Origin: Euryarchaeota archaeon UBA91
GTDB lineage: Archaea > Thermoplasmatota > Poseidoniia > Poseidoniales > Poseidoniaceae
Direction: 5' to 3'
Length of the DNA: 6,202 bases
Assembly (NCBI GenBank): GCA_002499705.1
Contig: DAMU01000103.1
Coordinates: 1-6,202, forward strand
The notes below the pieces were generated by a model, which ran no database searches, had not been told where the DNA came from, and saw only the letters and a program-made list of their open reading frames with translations. Of this stretch, positions 1 through 6,092 are shown piece after piece (the first letter of the stretch is position 1; the number at the start of each line of letters is the position of its first letter). The position numbers and the translations under genes were made by a program.

Positions 1-2
1 AT

Positions 3-1832
3 GCTGTCGAAGATGATGATGATGACAATGACGGTGTGTTCGACTTCAATGCAACGGGCTACACTCTTGATGAATGTCCCAAGACTCCGTTGAACGCTTC
101 TCAAGTCGATGAAGTTGGATGCTCGGCTACGCAAAGGGATTCCGATGAAGATGGTGTCAACGACGCTATCGATCAATGTCCTGGAACACCTGAATCTCTT
201 GCAGTCAACGTATTTGGATGCGCAGACTTAGATGACGATGGCGTTTATGCAAACGTCGACATATGCCCGAATTCTCCTGAGAGATGGACCATTGATGCTC
301 AAGGCTGTGCCGTTGTTCAAAATCCTGTCACTTGGAAAAGCGGTGGTTCTGTTACCGGTCCAATGCAAATTGTGCCTCACTTTTCAGTACCAACACTCGA
401 TGGCACATTTTACTTCCAACAAGAATGGACTGGGCATGATGTTTACTACTTTTTATTCAAATACACCGACTCAAGTGGCAATTCAAACTCAGGAACATGG
501 GGGCAAAGCCCTGGACCGTTCATACGAGGATTGCCGGATAATGTGCACCTGTTTTTCGGTTCATTTGATTCAAGCTATCATACAGACATAGTAAACAGAA
601 AAGCAGCAGTTGAAAACGCTCTCAATCCAAGTGAAGAGGAAGAATGGGATGGAAGAATCCACTACATTGACCAACGGGCAAACAGTATTTCCGGTGGACT
701 TGGCCAAATGATTTCCAGTTTCAATTCGCCATTTTACATGGGAATCGATCGATTCCAAATGGCCCGTGAAACCGGCTCTCTTTACGCTTGGACTACTTCC
801 AGCAACGACCCGAAGCATCTCATTCATGAGCCACATCAATGGAATGCCGAGTTCCCGGTCGAAATACGTAGGCAAGATTCTGCAATACAAGAAATCACAG
901 CACTTGATTTCTACCGCCACACAGGCGGCTGGGGAGGCGGCTTTACGAGTACCACTACCGCAGTATTTCCAAGTAATCTGACGGATTATGATACCCTCGA
1001 AGTGTATCATGAGCATGCCTGCGATGAACGCTCTAACCGACATCAAAAGAGTGATGGTTCAACGGGAGGTTGCCATGAATGGGACTATGAGGCAAACCTT
1101 CGAATCTGTGAAAGGGATAATGCATCAGCATGTGGGACTGAATTCATGCGATGGATCACAACATATGGGCGAGAAGGAAAGTGGCTAACCGACATTTCTC
1201 CTTACCTCTTCATGCTTGATAATGACGATAATCGGACATTCAAATATCGAGGAGCCAACAAGGGCGATCTTACGGTCACATTTTTGTTGAGCAACTGGGG
1301 CAGTGGCTTGCGAGGTCAAGCAGCTGATTTTGCTTTCACAGGTGGGCAATTTGATGGCACATATAACAATCTTTCAAAGTATACCCGTGACCTCAATTTT
1401 ACCGTACCTTCATGGGCAGATAAGGTCGAAATTGTTGCAACGATAACGGGACACGGTTTTGGTCAGGATAACGCGAACTGCGCAGAATTCTGTGACCATC
1501 AACACCACTACTATCTCAACGGATTTACCACCTATGAGTGGCACCCTATCGTCTCCTCAAGCGAAGGATGCGAAAATGAAGTTCAAAATGGCGTTGTTGC
1601 GAATCAATTTGGCTCATGGCCATTTGGTAGAGCTGGCTGGTGTGCGGGACAAGATGTCAAACAGTGGACCTATGATATCACAAGTTGGAGCGATATGAAT
1701 GGTGGAGTGAACCACCTCACCTATCGTGGCCTCATGAATGGGCAAGAATACGTCCCATCTGATGGAATTGGTAATGGACAGAGAAACATTCACGCAGAAA
1801 TCTGGGTCGTTTACTACAACGCAACAACGTGA
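3..1832 (+). CDS. Secreted TSP3-repeat protein with a PNGase F-like (peptide-N-glycosidase F superfamily) module, 5'-truncated
   Basis: The reading frame is open from the left edge (first whole codon at base 3), so the true start and any signal peptide lie outside; the GTG at 36 sits inside a repeat and is not a start. About 609 residues are visible. Residues 4-92 hold three TSP3 calcium repeats. Residues ~110-295 form an unassigned cysteine-free region. Residues ~297-609 resemble flavobacterial PNGase F, which cleaves the amide bond between Asn and N-glycans. Recalled matches are CHEWD (357-361; Asp361 = PNGase F Asp60), CAEFC (493-497; Glu495 = Glu206) and RAGWC (543-547; Arg543 = Arg248). 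Cysteine pairs 340/357, 493/497 and 523/547 correspond to the three PNGase F disulfides. Oddities: no evident counterpart of Glu118 or Trp120, Tyr instead of Arg61, and ~12 extra residues in the first disulfide loop. No C-terminal anchor is seen. Export is inferred from the disulfides and calcium repeats. Membership of the fold superfamily is likely; glycan-releasing activity is unproven. Confidence 0.85.
   Translation, partial: AVEDDDDDNDGVFDFNATGYTLDECPKTPLNASQVDEVGCSATQRDSDEDGVNDAIDQCPGTPESLAVNVFGCADLDDDGVYANVDICPNSPERWTIDAQGCAVVQNPVTWKSGGSVTGPMQIVPHFSVPTLDGTFYFQQEWTGHDVYYFLFKYTDSSGNSNSGTWGQSPGPFIRGLPDNVHLFFGSFDSSYHTDIVNRKAAVENALNPSEEEEWDGRIHYIDQRANSISGGLGQMISSFNSPFYMGIDRFQMARETGSLYAWTTSSNDPKHLIHEPHQWNAEFPVEIRRQDSAIQEITALDFYRHTGGWGGGFTSTTTAVFPSNLTDYDTLEVYHEHACDERSNRHQKSDGSTGGCHEWDYEANLRICERDNASACGTEFMRWITTYGREGKWLTDISPYLFMLDNDDNRTFKYRGANKGDLTVTFLLSNWGSGLRGQAADFAFTGGQFDGTYNNLSKYTRDLNFTVPSWADKVEIVATITGHGFGQDNANCAEFCDHQHHYYLNGFTTYEWHPIVSSSEGCENEVQNGVVANQFGSWPFGRAGWCAGQDVKQWTYDITSWSDMNGGVNHLTYRGLMNGQEYVPSDGIGNGQRNIHAEIWVVYYNATT
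12..278 (+). repeat. Three tandem thrombospondin type 3 calcium-binding repeats (protein level)
   Basis: Three degenerate repeats of the form DxDxDGVxDxxDxCPxTP are encoded at about 12-89, 135-191 and 225-278. They are separated by linkers with the pattern V-x-x-x-GC. Each has the acidic calcium-binding run followed by C-P-x-(T/S)-P. The array continues past the left edge. In secreted proteins such repeats act as rigid calcium-stabilised spacers between a cell-surface or N-terminal part and a distal functional domain. The first repeat opens with a run of GAT codons (12-23). Confidence 0.85.
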
Positions 1833-1844
1833 ATTTCCTAGTGT

Positions 1845-3029
1845 TCAATACTGTAGAGGCGGAGGAGACGCAAGAACTTCGGGTGCAGTTCCTTTCATCG
1901 GAGTCTCGAGTAAAACATAGTCGCTGTCACGCCGTTGAGGTGTAAAACCAGCACGAAGAATAACATCTTGCAATTCACGTTCTGATGCTTGGAATTTGGT
2001 CGTACCTGATGCTGAAACAACATTTTCCTCCATCATTGTTGAACCAACATCGTTCGCCCCGCCAAATAATGCTAGTTGGGCTGTTTTGATTCCCATCGTT
2101 GGCCACGAAGACTGAATGTTTGGAATACTGTCAAGGAAAAGTCGGGATACAGCAACATGTCGGAGGTATTCCGATGAACCCGAACCCAATTCAACCTTGT
2201 TTTGTCCACGATTACGGCGTCCAAAACTGTTGACTTCAAGTTGAACCGGCCAGGCAATAAAAGATGTAAACCCAGAAGAATGGTTCTTCAGAGAACGGTC
2301 CTGCAACTCACGAATTCGCCGCATGTGCTCGACCCGCTGGGCAAAAGTTTCACCGAAGCCAATTACATTTGTAGCACTGGTTGTGAGGCCGAGAGATTGT
2401 GCCTCTTCCATCACACGAAGCCAATTAAGCGGCGAACCTTTTTTCGGAGATACATCCTTCCGAACATCTTCTACAAGCATCTCAGCCCCACCGCCTGGCA
2501 AACCATGCATTCCAGCGTCTTTGAGACGTCTTAGCACTTCAAGTGTGGTAAGTTGACTCACTTCTGCTATTCCCTCAATTTCAATTGGGCTAAAGCAGTC
2601 GATGTCGATACTTGGGTGACGTGTGCAAAGTTCTCTGATCAAATCTTCATACCATTCAAAATCCAATTCCGGATTGACTCCCCCTTGCATAAGTATTCGA
2701 ACACCATCAATCTCCTCGAGTTCACGAATACGTTCAGAAATTTCATCGGTTGTTTGAGTATACGTCTCTTCGTGACCCGGTGGACGATAAAAAGAACAAA
2801 ACTGACAATTGATGGTGCAAATATTCGTGTAATTGATATTTCGATCAATCAAATAAGTCACCCTTTGCGAGCCATGCATGGCATTGCGCCTTTGATGAGC
2901 TGCACTCATTAATTGGTGCAACGGTGCGTTTGTGTACAATTCAATTGCTTCAAGTTCAGAAAGACGAAATTCAAGTGATCTATCGGCCTGCCAAAATGAC
3001 TGGCGTTCGAGAATCGATGACCAATCCAT
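1845..3029 (-). CDS. mqnC: Cyclic dehypoxanthinyl futalosine synthase (MqnC), radical SAM, menaquinone biosynthesis
   Basis: This complete 394-residue protein is of the MqnC type. MqnC uses a radical SAM mechanism to cyclise dehypoxanthine futalosine in the futalosine route to menaquinone, a cytoplasmic step. The [4Fe-4S] motif is C71-x3-C75-x2-C78, followed by SFYR and preceded by DRNINYTNI, a typical MqnC lead-in. Other family signatures visible are PGGGAE (178-183), GETFAQRVEHMRRIRELQD (226-244, Glu227 conserved), GFTSFIAWP (253-261), SSEYLR (285-290), IPNIQSSWPTMG (302-313) and GGANDVGSTMMEENVV (323-338). CofH and MqnE are related, but the NINYTN lead-in, the FYR after the cluster and the ANDxGSTMMEENVV block favour MqnC. 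Length is slightly above the usual 360-380 because of a C-terminal tail ending in SPPPLQY. The ATG at 3029 is preceded by GAGGT six bases upstream. It lies 9 bases after pepP and is probably translationally coupled to it. No other menaquinone gene is in the window. Confidence 0.92.
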   Translation of the reverse strand: MDWSSILERQSFWQADRSLEFRLSELEAIELYTNAPLHQLMSAAHQRRNAMHGSQRVTYLIDRNINYTNICTINCQFCSFYRPPGHEETYTQTTDEISERIRELEEIDGVRILMQGGVNPELDFEWYEDLIRELCTRHPSIDIDCFSPIEIEGIAEVSQLTTLEVLRRLKDAGMHGLPGGGAEMLVEDVRKDVSPKKGSPLNWLRVMEEAQSLGLTTSATNVIGFGETFAQRVEHMRRIRELQDRSLKNHSSGFTSFIAWPVQLEVNSFGRRNRGQNKVELGSGSSEYLRHVAVSRLFLDSIPNIQSSWPTMGIKTAQLALFGGANDVGSTMMEENVVSASGTTKFQASERELQDVILRAGFTPQRRDSDYVLLETPMKGTAPEVLASPPPLQY

Positions 3030-3035
3030 TGTGAG

Positions 3036-3040
3036 ACCTC
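3036..3040 (-). promoter_or_regulatory. Shine-Dalgarno site of mqnC, overlapping the pepP stop codon
   Basis: On the - strand GAGGT lies six bases before the mqnC ATG. Its first two bases are the last two bases of the pepP TGA stop codon. The position supports the chosen mqnC start and suggests that ribosomes finishing pepP reinitiate on mqnC. Confidence 0.7.
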
Positions 3041-4409
3041 AGAATGCTTTTCCAGTTATTGCTTCAATTTCCTCGATCGTCTTTGGACAGGCTGATGTGA
3101 GAACATCGGGCTCACCAGAGGTGACCAAAACATCATCTTCAATTCGAATCCCAATATTTGCATACCTTTCAGGGCATTCTACATCAGGTCGCCATGCTCC
3201 AAAATACAGACCAGGTTCTACAGTCAAACACATCCCCTCTTCAAGAATGCGGGGCTCCCCATTCGGCTTGTATATTCCAACGTCATGGACATCAAGACCA
3301 ATCCAATGGCTCGTATTGTGCATATACCATTTACGGAGTTCGCCGTTTTCAGGGTCAAGCGCTTGTTCTAGAGTCTGCTCAATGATGCCGAGTCGAATCA
3401 AGCCCTCTGCGAGAACCTTCCGAGCAGCCTCATGAGGTGCAGTGTATGGTTGACCTACACGACAGCAATCAATTGCAGCCAGTTGAGCGTCTAAGACAAC
3501 TTGGTAAATTTCTTTTTGGGGTTCTGTAAATTTGCCGTTAATTGGCCAAGAACGTGTGATGTCTGCTGCATACCCTCTGTATTCGGCACCAGCATCAATC
3601 AAGATAACTTCCCCATCTTCACAAACATCGTCATTCACTTTGTAATGAAGAACTGTAGCATTGTCACCACATCCGACAATTGACGGATAAGCCCAACCAG
3701 ATGTTCCTGCATAGACAAAGAAACCTTCAATCGTTGATTGGAACTGATATTCCATTCGGCCAGGTTTCGAGTGGCGCATGGCAGCGATATGAGCATAACT
3801 GCTGACGTCAGAGGCGAAACGCATCTGCTCGATTTCAGCATTTGATTTCCGCAAACGAAGCTCAGCAATTCGAGCACTTGGGTCTTCGAGTGAAACAGGG
3901 CCGGTTCCAAAGTGTTGTCTTGCTCTGTCTCGTCGGTCAATAGCAAGGCGAATCAAATCATCAACATCACTGCGAACACCTGTTCGCATGAGGATGCGAT
4001 GCGATTCATCAACATATGAAGCTAATATTTGATGCATGTCGTCAACAGAGTGGGCCTCGTCAATCGCCCAATCTGCTACAGCACCTTCAACACCCGGACG
4101 ACGACCTTCCCAAATTTCTTTTAGGGTGTCTTTCGGTTGGACAAAGAGGGTGGAAATCCATGAACCTTCAACGCAGCGCAGCGTGAAAACTGCTTCTGGT
4201 TCTAACCAGCCAGTAAAATAGAGCATGTCGCTCATTGTCCGGTATGGATAATGAACATCATTGGAATGTGTTGCCTCTTCAGCAGAACATAAAATCAAAA
4301 GGTCATTCGGCCTTAACTGAGAAGTGATTCTGTCTTGACGTGCCTTGAACTCATCGAGTGAAATAGCGACAGGCTCGGGGCCAATGTGACGCATCGCTGC
4401 TTCGTTCAT
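3039..4409 (-). CDS. pepP: Xaa-Pro aminopeptidase (M24B, PepP type)
   Basis: This complete 456-residue metallopeptidase removes the N-terminal residue from peptides whose second residue is proline; it probably acts in the cytoplasm, as no signal peptide is seen. The N-terminal AMP_N domain (about 12-150) contains HSNDVHYPYRTMSDMLYFTG (48-67) and EPEAV, close to the E. coli PepP equivalent. The pita-bread catalytic domain (about 180-450) has all five metal ligands: Asp272, Asp283, His368, Glu398 and Glu424. It also has the supporting His375 (DVHDVG) and Arg422. Length matches E. coli PepP (441) with a short N-terminal extension. The first ATG has no Shine-Dalgarno site but has an AT-rich box about 24-34 bases upstream, consistent with a leaderless archaeal transcript; Met6 is an alternative start with no better support. 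The gene lies 65 bases after the surface-protein gene and 9 bases before mqnC. Proline dipeptidase is less likely, because PepQ enzymes are usually shorter or lack this AMP_N pattern. Confidence 0.94.
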   Translation of the reverse strand: MNEAAMRHIGPEPVAISLDEFKARQDRITSQLRPNDLLILCSAEEATHSNDVHYPYRTMSDMLYFTGWLEPEAVFTLRCVEGSWISTLFVQPKDTLKEIWEGRRPGVEGAVADWAIDEAHSVDDMHQILASYVDESHRILMRTGVRSDVDDLIRLAIDRRDRARQHFGTGPVSLEDPSARIAELRLRKSNAEIEQMRFASDVSSYAHIAAMRHSKPGRMEYQFQSTIEGFFVYAGTSGWAYPSIVGCGDNATVLHYKVNDDVCEDGEVILIDAGAEYRGYAADITRSWPINGKFTEPQKEIYQVVLDAQLAAIDCCRVGQPYTAPHEAARKVLAEGLIRLGIIEQTLEQALDPENGELRKWYMHNTSHWIGLDVHDVGIYKPNGEPRILEEGMCLTVEPGLYFGAWRPDVECPERYANIGIRIEDDVLVTSGEPDVLTSACPKTIEEIEAITGKAF

Positions 4410-4432
4410 GTTTAAGCCAAGGGTTCTACAGT

Positions 4433-4443
4433 ATTCAATAATT
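4433..4443 (-). promoter_or_regulatory. Possible TATA box for the pepP-mqnC unit
   Basis: Read on the - strand, AATTATTGAAT lies 24-34 bases before the pepP ATG. This is the spacing expected for an archaeal TATA box on a leaderless transcript. No purine-rich BRE element is obvious next to it, and the match is by AT content and position only. Confidence 0.3.
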
Positions 4444-4445
4444 GC

Positions 4446-4462
4446 ATTGTAATCAATACAAT
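4446..4462. repeat. Perfect 6-bp inverted repeat upstream of pepP (possible operator or weak stem)
   Basis: ATTGTA and TACAAT are perfect complements separated by ATCAA. The dyad lies 37-53 bases before the pepP ATG, just upstream of the possible TATA box, and 12 bases after the stop codon of the surface-protein gene. It could be a regulator site for pepP-mqnC. As a terminator stem it would be very weak, being AU-rich with no T tract. A short AT-rich dyad like this can also occur by chance. Confidence 0.35.
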
Positions 4463-4474
4463 TTACGGCCGTTA

Positions 4475-6031
4475 CTATGGCTTGTCATCCGATGAATCGT
4501 TTCCAGATACCCACTTTGGAACAACTGTTTTCCGGGGCTTCTTACGAGAAGAAAAGGCTATCAAACCAAATATAGCAAGAAAAAGAAGAATCCCAGACTG
4601 TAAAAGGAAGCGTGTTTCAGAACTGATTGCAGATGAGTCATCAATCGAATTAATCATGACTTGGAACGCGAGTTCACTGGTAGCACCGTTGTCATCTTCA
4701 ACTACGAGAAGGATATCATATTCTCCTGGCTTTGTAAAGTCACTTGAATCGAGCATCTTTTTTCCAGTAACAAGTGTGTTGCCGTTCACATACCAAGTAT
4801 GCAGCAAATCATCTACATCGTTATGTGTGTCTGAAGTTTTACTGCTGTTGAGTGTCCAGTTTTCTCCAACCGAAAGCGAGATTGTCGCATCGTTGGTGAC
4901 GACAAAGGAATCAAGTTCAACCTTGATAATTGGTTGAACATTTAGCACGGAAAAATCAACCGAGGAATGTGATAACCATCCGGCAGTATCACGGACTAAG
5001 AGTTCAACAGACCAAATACCCGGCATATCAGGATTCAAAGTAATCAAAGATTCAGATAACTGCTCATCAACAGTAAGTGCCCGACGTGATTCATCCGGAA
5101 GAACGAGCGTCCATGTGAGGATATTCTGGGCACCAACATATCCATCATCAACAGATGCAGAAAAGGAAACTGGATTACTCTCAAAGACAATAATTTGCGC
5201 CTGCGAATTCGAAGTGCCAGCGTCACTCTGCGCACCATTCACATCGCATGACAATGTAACTGAAGGAAGATTTTGGTCAACCAATATCATAAAATGTTCA
5301 GTGTTTGAAGTTCTCAGCAGAGCGTCCGACACTGTGATGTTCAACAACCAAAACCCATCACTTAAGTCTGCGCTGTTTCGATCGATTTCAACAGTAATCT
5401 GCTCTTGATTTGAACTGGCGTTAAAATTGAAAAAATCAATCATTTCAGTGAGGCAAAAACCGTTAGGTGCTGGACAAATGCCCAGTTTCACAAATGATTC
5501 TTGGTTGGAATTTTGCGGCATGACAACAGGAACATCAATACTCAAGTTCGATTGAGAAAGATGGAAAAGAGGTTTTTCATGTAAGAGACCGTTCATTGAT
5601 GAGAAAAAAGGAAGAATATGAGGTTGATGATTGATTTGACCCAAGTAAACGATTCGAGATACAAGAGGTGGATGGTTCAAATCTGAACTGAAAATATGAA
5701 GGATGCATGTGCAATCATGTGCTGTTACGTTGACTTCGATTTCCCATTCCCATAGGCTGTCTGCGACAGCAACAACACTGGTAAATTTACCAGATTCAAG
5801 AGCTGGTGCACCCTTTTCAATCGATGAAATAACCCAATTGTAATCAGAAAGTGGGGCAGTTGAACTGCCGTTAAAGTACAGCACATCATCGAATGTCAAA
5901 CCATTATCTTGGGAGATGATGAATCCATGCGACTGGGAATTTGGGTGTTGAGCAGAGGAGAGTGGAGTTACTAAAATGGGAGAGATTATGCAAAAAATCA
6001 ACAGTGTGATGCAACACTTGCTACCTCCCAT
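4475..6031 (-). CDS. Secreted type I membrane-anchored surface protein with PKD/Ig-like domains, function unknown
   Basis: I do not recognise a specific family for this 518-residue protein. It starts with a signal peptide (MGGSK, hydrophobic LLIFCIISPILV, then TPLSSAQ; cleavage probably near residues 26-28). Residues ~30-255 are an unassigned beta-rich region with CTC (107-109) and a second cysteine pair (186, 193). Residues ~271-363 and ~364-461 look like PKD/Ig-like repeats; their ends have the typical patterns PGIWSVELLVRDTAG and KPGEYDILLVVEDDNG. A membrane helix at ~477-494 is followed by the basic stop-transfer RKKPRK and a ~24-residue cytoplasmic tail ending in DSSDDKP. Several N-x-S/T sequons are present. 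The frame extends to an ATG at 6058, but I prefer the ATG at 6031: it has GGAG eight bases upstream and gives a compact signal peptide, whereas the 6058 ATG has no Shine-Dalgarno site and lies in an inverted repeat. The gene may be co-transcribed with the incomplete upstream gene. Confidence 0.85.
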   Translation of the reverse strand: MGGSKCCITLLIFCIISPILVTPLSSAQHPNSQSHGFIISQDNGLTFDDVLYFNGSSTAPLSDYNWVISSIEKGAPALESGKFTSVVAVADSLWEWEIEVNVTAHDCTCILHIFSSDLNHPPLVSRIVYLGQINHQPHILPFFSSMNGLLHEKPLFHLSQSNLSIDVPVVMPQNSNQESFVKLGICPAPNGFCLTEMIDFFNFNASSNQEQITVEIDRNSADLSDGFWLLNITVSDALLRTSNTEHFMILVDQNLPSVTLSCDVNGAQSDAGTSNSQAQIIVFESNPVSFSASVDDGYVGAQNILTWTLVLPDESRRALTVDEQLSESLITLNPDMPGIWSVELLVRDTAGWLSHSSVDFSVLNVQPIIKVELDSFVVTNDATISLSVGENWTLNSSKTSDTHNDVDDLLHTWYVNGNTLVTGKKMLDSSDFTKPGEYDILLVVEDDNGATSELAFQVMINSIDDSSAISSETRFLLQSGILLFLAIFGLIAFSSRKKPRKTVVPKWVSGNDSSDDKP

Positions 6032-6039
6032 AGAATCAA

Positions 6040-6043
6040 CTCC
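6040..6043 (-). promoter_or_regulatory. Shine-Dalgarno site favouring the 6031 start of the surface-protein gene
   Basis: GGAG on the - strand is followed by an 8-base spacer and ATG at 6031-6029. This decides between two in-frame ATGs nine codons apart. Confidence 0.5.
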
Positions 6044-6050
6044 GCAACCA

Positions 6051-6068
6051 CCAAACATGAATGTTCGG
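6051..6068. repeat. Inverted repeat around the upstream ATG of the surface-protein gene
   Basis: On the - strand CCGAACAT and ATGTTTGG are complementary over eight positions (one G-T wobble), with two bases between. As RNA this gives a stem of about seven pairs with loop UUCA. It lies 25 bases after the stop codon of the partial upstream gene. It could be a weak terminator stem without a T tract, an operator, or a structure masking the ATG at 6058. Confidence 0.4.
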
Positions 6069-6092
6069 CCAATATGTGCCGTCGGGCGTCAC

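Noticed and set aside
9..29. GAT trinucleotide run as a phase-variation microsatellite
   Set aside because: Only four GAT units occur, and they encode the aspartates of a TSP3 calcium loop; codon choice explains them.
570..1046. 158-codon open frame on the - strand inside the PNGase F-like gene
   Set aside because: Its product has no recognisable motif, and the + strand frame here encodes conserved PNGase F-like residues such as the start of the first disulfide loop; it is an antisense shadow.
2202..2912. Several + strand open frames of 77-119 codons opposite mqnC
   Set aside because: The - strand encodes conserved MqnC motifs throughout this stretch, and the + products show no domain or sensible start context.
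1845..3029. CofH (F420 pathway) or MqnE as the identity of the radical SAM protein
   Set aside because: The lead-in NINYTNIC, the FYR after the cluster and the ANDxGSTMMEENVV block fit MqnC better; a phylogenetic tree would settle it.
4482..4937. 151-codon open frame on the + strand opposite the surface-protein gene
   Set aside because: It lies opposite the PKD repeat, membrane helix and basic tail, which form a coherent protein end on the - strand. The + product is low-complexity and Ser-rich, as expected from a complement.
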